DNA of 64,000 bases from JBJXFE01 sp046153875. GTDB taxonomy: Bacteria; Planctomycetota; Phycisphaerae; Phycisphaerales; UBA1924. Positions 51,620-59,850 of this stretch are shown here, one piece after another. The stretch is from the NCBI GenBank assembly GCA_046153875.1, contig JBJXFE010000056.1, positions 9,086 to 73,085 on the forward strand, in the 5' to 3' direction. The notes under the pieces are model-generated. The model saw only the letters and a program-made list of their open reading frames with translations. It had not been told where the DNA came from and ran no database searches. Positions within the stretch are counted from its first letter, which is position 1, and every line of letters begins with the position of its first letter. Both the position numbers and the translations under genes were made by a program.

Positions 51620-52183
51620 ATGCGCCCCCCCTCGTATTCCAGCGTGGTCAGCCTCGCCGCCCTCCTGGGCTTCGGTGTCTTCGCCGTCATGCTGGTCACC
51701 GGCGCGCCATCCGAGAATGAATCCCGCCGTATCAACCGCCGCCAGGCCGCCGCGGATCGGCCCCTGCCGCGCCCCACCGACCCGGACGCGATGGAAGCCT
51801 GGCTCGCCGGGCGGCTGGAAGGCCCGAAGCCCCGCCCCTTCGACTGGCTCGACTACGGGCGCAAGCGATCCGCCCAAGGCCGCATCAAGGACGCTGAAGA
51901 CGCCTGGCGCAACGCCCAGGTCGGGTACGCCGAGGGCTCGCTGACCAACTTCGCCAGGTTCCGCAGCGCGCCCGAGGCCTGGTGCAACTTCGCCCGCGTC
52001 AACGCCCTTGTCGGCGACTTTGAGGGCGCAATCACGGCCCTGACCAGGGCCGCGGAGGAGGGGTACGCCGACGCGGACCAGGCCGCCGCGGACCCGGAGT
52101 TCGAGCCGATCCGGTCCGACCCGCGCTTCGAGACGGCCCTGAAGCGCATGCGTCAGAACCCGCGCATATTCAACGCGGGATGA
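51620..52183 (+). CDS. Membrane-anchored TPR-like protein
   Basis: This 187-residue protein has an N-terminal helix (about 8-27, VVSLAALLGFGVFAVMLVTG), a charged linker and two TPR-like units: FDWLDYGRKRSAQGRIKDAE-DAWRNA and APEAWCNFARVNALVGDFEG-AITALTRAAEEGY. The ending FEPIRSDPRFETALKRM is the usual TPR tail. TACGCT lies 9 nt before the ATG. It follows lepB by 42 nt and may be co-expressed. It may act as a periplasmic scaffold for exported proteins; the specific role is unknown. Confidence 0.7.
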   Translation: MRPPSYSSVVSLAALLGFGVFAVMLVTGAPSENESRRINRRQAAADRPLPRPTDPDAMEAWLAGRLEGPKPRPFDWLDYGRKRSAQGRIKDAEDAWRNAQVGYAEGSLTNFARFRSAPEAWCNFARVNALVGDFEGAITALTRAAEEGYADADQAAADPEFEPIRSDPRFETALKRMRQNPRIFNAG

Positions 52184-52202
52184 AGCCCGAGCAGGTGCAA
52201 TC

Positions 52203-52358
52203 GTGAAGGGGTGAGCAGGTGAAGCTGGGTGCCGCAGCTCGCGGCGCTTCGCCGCGGCGCCGTGCCGATGTACGACCCGCCACCGCAGCGCTCCCCTTCA
52301 CCTGCTCACCTCTTCACCTGCTCACCTCTTCACCTGCTCACCTCCCCACCGCTCCACC
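52203..52358. repeat. Microrepeat family B, inverted pair before nuoG
   Basis: 52203-52224 reads GTGAAGGGGTGAGCAGGTGAAG, 22 nt whose core is GGGTGAGCAGGTGAA. 52292-52358 carries the reverse complement three times (TTCACCTGCTCACCTC units). Between them lies a small hairpin GCGGCG-CTT-CGCCGC. The array lies between the TPR-like gene and nuoG and ends about 45 nt before the nuoG start. Confidence 0.75.
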
Positions 52359-52402
52359 TACGGGCCCCCACGCCCGCCGGCGATCTCCTACGATGCTCCC
52401 CC

Positions 52403-54184
52403 ATGCCCTCGATCACGATCAACGGCAAGCGCTGCGACTTCACGCCGGGCCAGATGATCCTGCAGGTGGCCAACGCCCACGGGATCGCCGTGCCCCAGTA
52501 CTGCTACCACGACGGGCTCAGCATTGTCGCCTCATGCCGCATCTGCCTGGCCGAAGTCTGGGCCCCGAACCCGCGGGCCGGCGGCAAGCTCGAGCCCTAT
52601 ATGGGCGGCAAGCTCCTGCCCACGTGCCAGACCGCCGCGGCCGACGGCATGGTCGTCTACGCCGACAGCCCCAAGGCCGTGCAGAACCAGAAGGCCGTGA
52701 TGGAGTACCTGCTCATCAACCACCCGCTGGACTGCCCGGTGTGCGACCAGGCCGGCGAGTGCTTCCTGCAGGACTACAGCTACGAGTACGGGCGCGGCGT
52801 GTCGCGCTTCGAAGAGGACAAGGTCAAGAACCCCAAGAAGGACCTGGGGCCGACCATCGTGCTCTACTCCGACCGCTGCATCATGTGCTCGCGGTGCGTC
52901 CGCTTCACCCGCGAGGTCACGGGGACCAGCGAGCTGATGATCCTCGGGCGCGGGAACAAGAACGAGATCGACGTCTTCCCCGGCAAGCCGCTCGACAACC
53001 CGCTCTCGGGCAACGTCGCGGACCTCTGCCCCGTCGGGGCCCTGCTCGACAAGGACTTCCTCTTCGCCCAGCGCGTCTGGTTCCTCAAGGAAACGCCGTC
53101 GATCGACGGGATCACCGCCAGCGGCGACAACATCTGGGTCCACCACAACGAGGGCAAGGTCTACCGCGTCAAGCCGCGGACCAATCCGGCCGTCAACAAG
53201 TGGTGGATCACCGACGAGGTGCGGTACGGGTGGAAGTTCGTCCACTCCGAGGACCGCCTGCGGTCGCCGATGCGCCGCCAGTTCAACACCCTCGTCGAGT
53301 GCGACTTTAACAGGGCCTATGGCGCGATCGCGGACGGGTTCAAAGCCGCGAAACGCCTCGCCGCCCTCGTCAGCCCCATGCTCTCGTGCGAGGAAGCCTT
53401 CCTGCTGGCGACGCTGGCGCGGGCGATCGACCCGAAGGCGACGCTGGCCGTGGGACCGATCCCGGTGCGCGGGCAGGACCAGGTCTTCCCGCCGGGCGCG
53501 AAGCCGACCGACGCCAACGCGTTCGTGGTCGCCGCGGAGAAGTGCCCCAACGCCCGCGGCGTGCGCCGCGTGCTCGAGTCCTTCGGCACCAAGGCGCTCG
53601 CGTTCGATGAGTTCGTGCGGGAGCTGGGGAAGGGCGCCTTCGGCGGCGTCATCCTCACCGGCAACTACCCGAGCGAGTGGGCGACCGATGAACTGATGGC
53701 GGCGCTGGAAAAGCCCAGGGGCACAGGGCACAAAGCACAGGGCACGGGCCTGTTCGTGACTCTCATCGACACGCTCTCGTCGCGCCTCACCGACGCGGCC
53801 GACGTGGTCCTCCCCGGCGCGACCTGGGTCGAGAAGTCCGGCACCTTCCAGAACGCCCGCGGCATGCTCCAGGCGTTCGAGCAGGCGATCCCCGTGATCG
53901 AGATGGCCAAGACCGAGGGGCAGATCGCCCTCGACCTGATCTCCGTCGTCGCGGGCTCACCCGCTCCCGCCCCCGCGCCGCAGCGCATCCTCACACCCGC
54001 GGCCCCCGGCCGCCTGCCCGACGGCATGGAGGTCACCGCCCCCCGCGGCGAACTCTTCGACGCCCCCGCGATTCGCCGCCGCATGGCGGCGGCCTCACCT
54101 GCGCTCGCGGCCTTCACCACCGACGTGACGCTCCCCCCGGCCGAGGCCCCGCGCGAGGCGGATATGGCGATGGTGGAGCTCTAG
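52403..54184 (+). CDS. nuoG: NADH-quinone oxidoreductase subunit G (NuoG), orphan
   Basis: This is a 593-residue iron-sulfur protein. Its 2Fe-2S ligands are in YCYHDGLSIVASCRICLAEV and LPTCQT; the His-Cys3 cluster is HPLDCPVCDQAGEC; a 4Fe-4S set is CIMCSRC and DLCPVGAL. The following molybdopterin-like domain is short (about 240-530) and has lost catalytic features, so the protein is smaller than the about 900 residues of E. coli NuoG. Residues about 439-449 (RGTGHKAQGTG) come from an in-frame microrepeat. No other nuo gene is in the window. TACGAT lies 8 nt before the ATG (leaderless type). Confidence 0.9.
   Translation: MPSITINGKRCDFTPGQMILQVANAHGIAVPQYCYHDGLSIVASCRICLAEVWAPNPRAGGKLEPYMGGKLLPTCQTAAADGMVVYADSPKAVQNQKAVMEYLLINHPLDCPVCDQAGECFLQDYSYEYGRGVSRFEEDKVKNPKKDLGPTIVLYSDRCIMCSRCVRFTREVTGTSELMILGRGNKNEIDVFPGKPLDNPLSGNVADLCPVGALLDKDFLFAQRVWFLKETPSIDGITASGDNIWVHHNEGKVYRVKPRTNPAVNKWWITDEVRYGWKFVHSEDRLRSPMRRQFNTLVECDFNRAYGAIADGFKAAKRLAALVSPMLSCEEAFLLATLARAIDPKATLAVGPIPVRGQDQVFPPGAKPTDANAFVVAAEKCPNARGVRRVLESFGTKALAFDEFVRELGKGAFGGVILTGNYPSEWATDELMAALEKPRGTGHKAQGTGLFVTLIDTLSSRLTDAADVVLPGATWVEKSGTFQNARGMLQAFEQAIPVIEMAKTEGQIALDLISVVAGSPAPAPAPQRILTPAAPGRLPDGMEVTAPRGELFDAPAIRRRMAAASPALAAFTTDVTLPPAEAPREADMAMVEL
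53716..53749 (+). repeat. In-frame microrepeat E inside nuoG
   Basis: The words AGGGGCACAGGGCACAAAGC and ACAGGGCACGGGCC encode RGTGHKAQGTG just before the strand LFVTLIDTLSS of NuoG. Word-like structure is as in the intergenic repeats. Confidence 0.75.
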
Positions 54185-54250
54185 GAGCTGGCTGTTCCCT
54201 CGGGCGGCGGTCCAAGGGATGCTGCCACCCCGCCGTCTACGATTCGACCG

Positions 54251-54517
54251 ATGTCCCGCACGCTGATCCTCTTCATCGCCATGGGTGCGGTCCTGATCGG
54301 GGGGGCCGCGGTCGCGCTACTCTGGTGGTCGCTCGCGGACAAGTTCTTCCCCGGGGCGGCCCGGTCCACGGGGCAGGGCCTGCGACCGTCGCAGCGCAAG
54401 GAGCCGCCCGCCAAGGCCGTCGTCGTCCGCGAGTTCGAGGGCGACCCGGCCGCGAACGGTCCTCCCACACAGGACTCGCCGGCGAGCGCGCCACCTCCCG
54501 ATCGGGGCCCGCGATGA
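54251..54517 (+). CDS. Small membrane protein, 88 residues
   Basis: It has one N-terminal helix (about residues 4-26, LILFIAMGAVLIGGAAVALL) followed by a Pro/Ala-rich, probably cytoplasmic or periplasmic tail with no motif. TACGAT lies 7 nt before the ATG, suggesting a leaderless mRNA, and its stop overlaps the TetR gene start by ATGA. The coupling supports real translation and suggests that the regulator and this protein work together or that it helps express the regulator. I do not recognise a family. Confidence 0.6.
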   Translation: MSRTLILFIAMGAVLIGGAAVALLWWSLADKFFPGAARSTGQGLRPSQRKEPPAKAVVVREFEGDPAANGPPTQDSPASAPPPDRGPR

Positions 54518-55158
54518 CCCGCCTCCCCGCGTCGCAGCGCCGCGAGCAGCTCCTCGACTGCGCCGCGGACCTCTTCTCCAAGATGGGCTACGCCCGGGCG
54601 ACCACCGCCCAGCTCGCCAAGGCAGCCGGCGTCACCGAGCCGATCATCTACCGCCATTTCGAATCCAAGCGCGACCTCTTCGCGGCCCTGATCGACCGCA
54701 CCGGGCGCGAGACGATCACGCTCTGGGAGCAGCACCTGGCCGACGCGAAGGACCCGGCCGAGCGTCTCCGCCGCCTCATCGGCGACAACCCGATGGTCCG
54801 CGAGAAGGGCAAGTCCGCGTACCGCGTCATCCTCCAGGCCATCACCGAAGTGGACGATCCGGTCATCCACGCAGCCCTGCGGGCCCACATCAAGAGCCTC
54901 CATGCGTTCCTCACCGAGGAGCTTGTCGGCGCGCAGGAGGAGCACAAGGTCGCCAGCCGATTCTCCGCCGAGATCATCGCGTGGCTGCTCATCGACGTCG
55001 GGCTGGGCTACGGCGTGCTCTCGGCGATGGGCGTCTCCGGGCACGGCGTGGATGCGCAGGGGACGCACGTCCAGCACGTGATCGGGCGGATGCTCGTCGG
55101 GCGCGGCGAGGGCCGAAGCAGCGAAAGCAAGGGCGGCGACGGGTCGCGCGCGGACTAA
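54514..55158 (+). CDS. TetR/AcrR-family transcriptional regulator
   Basis: This 214-residue protein has an N-terminal TetR helix-turn-helix (about 12-58): REQLLDCAADLFSKMGYARA, TTAQLAKAAGVTEPIIYRHF, ESKRDLFAALI. The helical ligand-binding domain (about 70-195) is typical in length; the effector is unknown. It overlaps the small membrane protein by ATGA and lies 11 nt before the cysteine desulfurase GTG, so the three may be one transcript. TetR repressors often control an adjacent transporter, but none is seen here. Confidence 0.87.
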   Translation: MTRLPASQRREQLLDCAADLFSKMGYARATTAQLAKAAGVTEPIIYRHFESKRDLFAALIDRTGRETITLWEQHLADAKDPAERLRRLIGDNPMVREKGKSAYRVILQAITEVDDPVIHAALRAHIKSLHAFLTEELVGAQEEHKVASRFSAEIIAWLLIDVGLGYGVLSAMGVSGHGVDAQGTHVQHVIGRMLVGRGEGRSSESKGGDGSRAD

Positions 55159-55169
55159 GGGCCCCCGCC

Positions 55170-56402
55170 GTGATCGACCTGGACCACAACGCGACGACGA
55201 GGCCGAGCCCGGCCGTGATCCAGGCCGTCACCCGAGCGCTTGCTGAGTTCTGGCACAATCCGTCGAGCGTTCACCGCGCGGGGCAGGCGGCCCGGCACCA
55301 GGTCGAGCTCGCCCGCAAGGAGGCCGCGGCGCTCATCGGCGTCAGCGCCCGCGAGATCGTCTTCACCTCCGGCGGCACCGAGGCGATCGACCTGGCGATC
55401 CGCGGGGTCGTCGGGGCGCGCGCCGCGCAGATCGCCCCCGGGGGAGAAAGGAGCGGAACATCGTCGAAGCCGACTCCACCGGTCATCGTCTCGACCCGCG
55501 TCGAGCACTCCGCGGTCCGCGATCTGCTCGAAGATCTGGAGAAGTGCGGCGCGGCGCAGGTCCGTCGGGCGCCGATCGATCGGGAGGGCATCGTGGACTC
55601 GTCGGCGCTTGCTCCGCTGCTGGCGGGCGCGGCCCTCTGCACGATCCAGTGGGCCAACAACGAGACGGGGGCCGTCCAGCCCGTGGACGCGATCGGCGAG
55701 ACCTGCCGCGGATGCGGCGTCGTCTTCCACTGCGACGGGACGCAGTGGATCGGGAAGGAAGAGACAAAGAGATCAAGAGACGAAGAGACGAAGCCGTCTC
55801 ATCCCCCGCTCCCGTGCGACATCCTTACGTTCTCACCCCACAAGTTCCACGGACCCAAGGGCATCGGCGTGCTCTGGGCCCGGCGCGGCCTCGGCCTGCG
55901 CCCGACAATCCACGGCACCCAGGAACTCGGGCGACGCGGCGGCACCGAGAACGTCCCGGGCATCCTCGGCGCGGGTGTCGCCTGCCGCGAAGCCCGCGAG
56001 TGGCTCGCCCGGCCCGGGGAGCGCCGCCGCCTCGCGGGTCTGCGCGACCGCTTCGAATCGCTCGTGCTCGCCGCCGTCCCCGACGCGTTGGTCAACGGCC
56101 CGCGCGACCCCGCACGCCGCCTCTGGAACACGACCAACATCGGGTTCCCGCGGCTCGAGGCGGAGGCCCTCCTGCTCATGCTCAGCGAGCGCGGCGTCAA
56201 CGCCTCGGCCGGGGCCGCGTGCTCGTCGGGATCGCTCGACCCCTCGCCCGTGCTGCTCGCGATGGGCGTGCCGCGCGAGGTCGCGCACGGGTCGCTGCGC
56301 TTCAGCCTGTCGAAGGACACGACCGAGGCCGAGATCATCGAGGCCGCACGGCTCGTCGCCGAGAGCGTTGCGGCCCTCCGCGCCTCGCTCGGCGCCGCCT
56401 GA
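55170..56402 (+). CDS. Cysteine desulfurase (NifS/IscS) with repeat insert
   Basis: This 410-residue PLP enzyme supplies sulfur from cysteine for Fe-S clusters or tRNA thiolation. IDLDHNATTRPSPAV starts the fold. TSGGTEAIDLAIRG, HSAVRDLLE and WANNETGAVQPV follow, with PLP Lys225 in FSPHKFHGPKGIG and the active-site Cys351 in SAGAACSSGS. Residues about 197-208 (EETKRSRDEETK) are encoded by a GAGACAAAGAGATC microrepeat and replace the short PVDV segment usual before the PLP lysine strand. The GTG at 55170 is chosen because it begins just before the conserved IDLDHNATT. No isc or suf partner gene is adjacent. Confidence 0.92.
   Translation: MIDLDHNATTRPSPAVIQAVTRALAEFWHNPSSVHRAGQAARHQVELARKEAAALIGVSAREIVFTSGGTEAIDLAIRGVVGARAAQIAPGGERSGTSSKPTPPVIVSTRVEHSAVRDLLEDLEKCGAAQVRRAPIDREGIVDSSALAPLLAGAALCTIQWANNETGAVQPVDAIGETCRGCGVVFHCDGTQWIGKEETKRSRDEETKPSHPPLPCDILTFSPHKFHGPKGIGVLWARRGLGLRPTIHGTQELGRRGGTENVPGILGAGVACREAREWLARPGERRRLAGLRDRFESLVLAAVPDALVNGPRDPARRLWNTTNIGFPRLEAEALLLMLSERGVNASAGAACSSGSLDPSPVLLAMGVPREVAHGSLRFSLSKDTTEAEIIEAARLVAESVAALRASLGAA
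55758..55793 (+). repeat. In-frame microrepeat (family A variant) inside cysteine desulfurase
   Basis: GAAGAGACAAAGAGATCAAG then AGACGAAGAGACGAAG: the same word pattern as the intergenic GGGACAAAGGGATC copies at 6931, 33608, 56481 and 58523, with GAG in place of GGG. It encodes EETKRSRDEETK. Confidence 0.75.
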
Positions 56403-56441
56403 TCGCACCCACCCGCACCCCCCACGCACACCGAGCGGCAC

Positions 56442-56467
56442 AAAAAAACCGGAGACTCAGTCCCCGG
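56442..56467 (-). terminator. Intrinsic terminator of the cytochrome gene
   Basis: On the minus strand, CCGGGGACTGAGTCTCCGG forms an 8-bp stem with one mismatch, followed by TTTTTTT. It lies 30-55 nt after the stop at 56497 and also faces the end of the cysteine desulfurase gene. Confidence 0.85.
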
Positions 56468-56496
56468 GTCCTGCTGCGGCGTCCCTTCGTCCCTTC

Positions 56497-58323
56497 CTAC
56501 GGGCACCCGATGACGTACTTGCTCTGGAAGCACCCGAAGTCGGCCACCGTGTACGACCCGCTCCCGTTGCAGTCCGCGTACGGGTCGCCCAGCACGTACT
56601 TCCCTTGGAAGCATCCGAAGTCGGACACGCTCAGCACGCCGTCGCGGTTGCAGTCCGCGTAGCACAGGTCGATCGTGCCCTGGTCCATCAGCGACGGCTC
56701 ACTCCGCCCGTGGAGCACCCACTGGTCGTACGCGACCTGCCCCGCCGCGTTGGTCGTGTTCGCGTCGCGGAGGAACTCGATGTACTCCTTCGCCGTGGTC
56801 TGGTAGTAGACCGCCACGTCCGCGCGCCGCGCGCCGGCCGGCGAGGCGTAGGGCGTGTCGTCCCAGTGCTGCCCGTCGGCGTAGGCGTACCCGACCGGGG
56901 CGGCCTGCACCTGGGCGAACCCCGCGTTGGTGAACCCCATCGGCGGGATGCGGTTGTCCTTGAGCCAGACGTTGTTGAGCACGAAGTGGAAGCTCTCGCC
57001 TTGGGGCACGCCGCTGAGCTGCGCCATCGCGGCGTCGAGCCCGAGCTTCGCCTCGTAGACCTTCGTATCGGCGGTGGTGAGCGCCGCCGTCGCGGTGTTG
57101 TACGCGCCGCGCTCGCCGATCAACGCGCCGGCCGCGTTGAAGTACTTCACGTTGATCCACATCCGCCGACCCTCGGGGTACCCCGTCGGCAGCTTGTGCC
57201 CCGTGTTGTTGGTGATGCGGACGTTCAGCGTCCCCGCGGTCGGCTCGGTGAGGCTCAGATGCGAGGCGTTCTGCAGCATCCCCTTGGCGCGGTCGATCGA
57301 CTGCTGCACGGTAGTCGCGGTCAGGTGCGTCTCGATGTCCGGGTAGAGCGCCCGCACCGCCTTGAGCACCCACGTGTTCCCGCCGTTGAAGTGGTGCGTC
57401 GGCAGGTCGTTGCGCGTCGGCCCGAAGGAGCAACCTTTGCCTGTCGCGTCGGGCATGTGGCAATCCTGGCAGGTGCTGACCGCGGGCTTGTTGCCGCCGA
57501 ACAGCCCGCCCATGTTGATCGGACCCTGCGCGAACGCGCTCTTCGACCACTCGCTGAAGGTCCGCTCGATGGGGAACTGGTCGTACTTGTCGTCCGTCGG
57601 GTGCTCCGCGTTCAGCTCGTTGAACGCGTACGTCCCGTTCGCCTGCCGCGTGAACACCGGGTTGCTCACGTCGTGGCACGTCGCGCACATCTGCGACTTC
57701 GTGTGGAACGGCGACTGGATCCACTGGTGGACCGTCAGCGGGGCGACGTTGAACGGCCCGCGCCGCCGGTCACTCGGGTCGATCACGTAGTGCCCCGAGT
57801 GGGCGCTCTGCGGCGCGCCCGTCGTCAGACCCGCCAGGATGGCCTGGTCCTCGATGGGGCTCACCCCCGGCACGTACTCGGGGTCCACCATCCGGTGGCA
57901 CGTGTGGCACGTCACGCCCTCGAGGTCCGTGCCCACCAGCGCCGAACCGTTCGTCGGCACGCTGCGCCCCTCGACCCATCCGGCCGGAGCGTGGCACCGC
58001 AGGCACAGGTCGCCCGAGAACGCCGCGTCCTGCTCCGCGATCGCCAGCGCCGCGTGGAAGATCGGGTCGCGGGCCGCCTGGCCCATCATCGTCGCCGCCC
58101 AGGGACGGTACGGCTCCTCGACAATGTCGAAGTTGCCGTGGCACAGGCGGCACTCGTCCGCCCCCATCATGTAGTCGTTGATCTCGGTCGGCTGCGTGCC
58201 GGGGCCGAAGTAATCGACGAGCGTCGTGGGCACCGTGGCGAAGACCGCCACGCCCACCATCGCACCGACGATCGCGGTGACCCATGCGGCTTCGCGTCGC
58301 GCTGATCCGCGGCGGTTCGCCAT
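56497..58323 (-). CDS. Pentaheme c-type cytochrome with dockerin module
   Basis: This 608-residue protein has an N-terminal membrane/signal segment (about 13-32). Five CxxCH heme sites are visible: Cys58-His62, Cys107-His111, Cys139-His143, Cys213-His217 and Cys285-His289. His residues in between (HSGHYV, NDLPTHHF) may give the second axial ligands. A beta domain (NITNNTGHKLPTGYPEG type, about 350-500) resembles the C-terminal part of multiheme proteins of the cytochrome c554 group. The last 57 residues are the Cys-type dockerin pair (56500-56668). An electron carrier tagged for surface attachment suggests extracellular or envelope electron transfer (inference). Terminator 56442 follows. Confidence 0.87.
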   Translation of the reverse strand: MANRRGSARREAAWVTAIVGAMVGVAVFATVPTTLVDYFGPGTQPTEINDYMMGADECRLCHGNFDIVEEPYRPWAATMMGQAARDPIFHAALAIAEQDAAFSGDLCLRCHAPAGWVEGRSVPTNGSALVGTDLEGVTCHTCHRMVDPEYVPGVSPIEDQAILAGLTTGAPQSAHSGHYVIDPSDRRRGPFNVAPLTVHQWIQSPFHTKSQMCATCHDVSNPVFTRQANGTYAFNELNAEHPTDDKYDQFPIERTFSEWSKSAFAQGPINMGGLFGGNKPAVSTCQDCHMPDATGKGCSFGPTRNDLPTHHFNGGNTWVLKAVRALYPDIETHLTATTVQQSIDRAKGMLQNASHLSLTEPTAGTLNVRITNNTGHKLPTGYPEGRRMWINVKYFNAAGALIGERGAYNTATAALTTADTKVYEAKLGLDAAMAQLSGVPQGESFHFVLNNVWLKDNRIPPMGFTNAGFAQVQAAPVGYAYADGQHWDDTPYASPAGARRADVAVYYQTTAKEYIEFLRDANTTNAAGQVAYDQWVLHGRSEPSLMDQGTIDLCYADCNRDGVLSVSDFGCFQGKYVLGDPYADCNGSGSYTVADFGCFQSKYVIGCP

Positions 58324-58490
58324 CCGTTATGCTCCGCGTCTTCGCGACGCCCTAGACCGACACGCCGACTGTGCTCCACCGGAACTCTACCGCGCGCACG
58401 CCGTCCCGCCACTCCCCGAGCAGGGTTCCATTCGCACCGCCGCCCGCGCAGGCTGCACCGTGTTCGCGGGTTGAAGGCCTCCGGGCGCAG

Positions 58491-58520
58491 AAAAACGCCC
58501 CGGGTACTCCCCCCGGGGCG
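58491..58520 (-). terminator. Intrinsic terminator of the dockerin gene 58551-59540
   Basis: On the minus strand, CGCCCCGGG, an 8-nt loop (7 nt on strict count), CCCGGGGCG, then TTTTT. It gives a 9-bp perfect stem about 30 nt after the stop. A family A microrepeat (58523-58543) lies between stop and hairpin. Confidence 0.88.
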
Positions 58521-58550
58521 ATTGATCCCTTCGTCCCTCGATCCACGACC

Positions 58551-59540
58551 TTACGGGGTGCAGCCCAGAACATACTTGCCCTGGAAGCACCCGAAGTCGG
58601 CGACGGTGAGCGTGCCGCTCGCGTTGCAGTCGGCGTACATGTCGCCGAGCACGTACTTGCCCTGAAAGCAGCCGAAGTCGGCGACGGTGAGCGAACCGGA
58701 GTTGTTGCAGTCCGGGTAGCACGCGGCCGAGCCCTCGACGACAAACGGGAAGTCCTGGGGATTCGGAACCGGGACCGGCGGATTCGGCGCCGCCGGGATG
58801 CACCCGAGCACGCCTGCATCAACGACCGGGATGAACCCCGGGTTGCTCTGCTGCGCGTTCGCTCCGGGCTTTCCGAACTGCCCGATGATCGACACCGGGG
58901 GCGTAAACGGCCCGGTCAGGGCGGCGTTGCCCGTGAGCAGCCACGAGATCCAGTAGGTCCCCGCGGGCAGGTTGACCGCGGGCGCGAACGTGAACTTGAC
59001 GATCTGGATCTGACGCGTGCAGGGGATGGTGATCTCGGACTGCCGGAACACGCCCGACATCGTCACGGGGGCGACGGTCGACGTCGTGGCGATCGCGGGG
59101 TCCGTCGGGAGCACCGGCTGTGACGTGTGGATCCGCATCGTGCCGCCCGTGATGGACGGTGCGGTCGCGGTTGTCTGGTACGCGTAGACCGTGATCGACG
59201 ACACGGTCGAGGCGGACGTGAGCGTGAAATCGTCCGCGAGGTTGAACGCCGCGCTGGCCGTGTACCCGAACGTGTTCAGGCACATCGAGGGATTCTGCAG
59301 CAGACTCTGGCTCCCCACGCACCCGCCCGCCGCGGCGGGCCCGGTGACGAAGGGGCCGTTGTCCCACAGCACCGCGTCCGTCGGGTTGTGATTCCAGTTC
59401 ACCGGCGGCTGCGCGGGCCCCGGTATGTACACCCGGGCCCTCGGGTCAGAAATGCCCCACGCCAGGTCGGCGGCCTGTCCCGCCGCCACGGACGCGGCGC
59501 CGCACGCCGCGAACACGCCCACCACGATCTGCCTCTTCAT
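58551..59540 (-). CDS. Secreted protein with dockerin module (329 residues)
   Basis: The signal peptide MKRQIVVGVFAACGAASVAA leads to a beta-rich domain (about 25-265). NLADDFTLTSASTVSSITVY and AGTYWISWLLTGNA resemble the secreted beta-sandwich proteins common in planctomycetes and are shared with the next gene, 59851-60699 (LADDFVVPAGEEW, AGTYWISINGG), so the two are paralogues. The C-terminal Cys-type dockerin pair (58554-58720) has CNNSGSLTVADFGCFQ and CNASGTLTVADFGCFQ. The ATG at 59540 has GGAG 7 nt upstream. Its promoter is probably TTGACG-N16-TAGACT at 59673-59700. No enzymatic motif is seen. Confidence 0.85.
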   Translation of the reverse strand: MKRQIVVGVFAACGAASVAAGQAADLAWGISDPRARVYIPGPAQPPVNWNHNPTDAVLWDNGPFVTGPAAAGGCVGSQSLLQNPSMCLNTFGYTASAAFNLADDFTLTSASTVSSITVYAYQTTATAPSITGGTMRIHTSQPVLPTDPAIATTSTVAPVTMSGVFRQSEITIPCTRQIQIVKFTFAPAVNLPAGTYWISWLLTGNAALTGPFTPPVSIIGQFGKPGANAQQSNPGFIPVVDAGVLGCIPAAPNPPVPVPNPQDFPFVVEGSAACYPDCNNSGSLTVADFGCFQGKYVLGDMYADCNASGTLTVADFGCFQGKYVLGCTP

Positions 59541-59672
59541 GATTGCACTCCTTCTCCGGGTTCGTGGTCCGTGCGCTGACCGCGCCCCGTCGCTGTACAC
59601 CGGCTGCGCCGTACGACGCACCGGAGTGCGACGCGGACCGTCCCCCAACTGAGGGATGATCCCTCGCGTGCG

Positions 59673-59700
59673 AGTCTAATCGATTCCTCAACGGCGTCAA
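59673..59700 (-). promoter_or_regulatory. Promoter TTGACG-N16-TAGACT
   Basis: On the minus strand the -35 TTGACG is at 59700-59695, then a 16-bp spacer and the -10 TAGACT (59678-59673). It lies about 130 nt before the ATG at 59540, so a long 5' UTR with Shine-Dalgarno GGAG is expected. Confidence 0.6.
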
Positions 59701-59764
59701 GGGGCGGACCAAGGCAGCGCGGGGGGTCCCCGGCCGCACCCTCAACCGTCGGTGGATGCCCAAG

Positions 59765-59792
59765 AAAAAAGCCCCGGGGAAGGCCCCGGGGC
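59765..59792 (-). terminator. Intrinsic terminator of the dockerin gene 59851-60699
   Basis: On the minus strand, GCCCCGGG, loop, CCCGGGGC then TTTTTTC. The 7-8 bp GC stem plus U6 lies about 60 nt after the stop at 59851 and before the promoter at 59673. Confidence 0.88.
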
Positions 59793-59850
59793 TTGCGAAT
59801 CGATGCTCAGGCGTCCCGCACGGCGACTCCGCGCGGAGCCCGTGCCGAGA

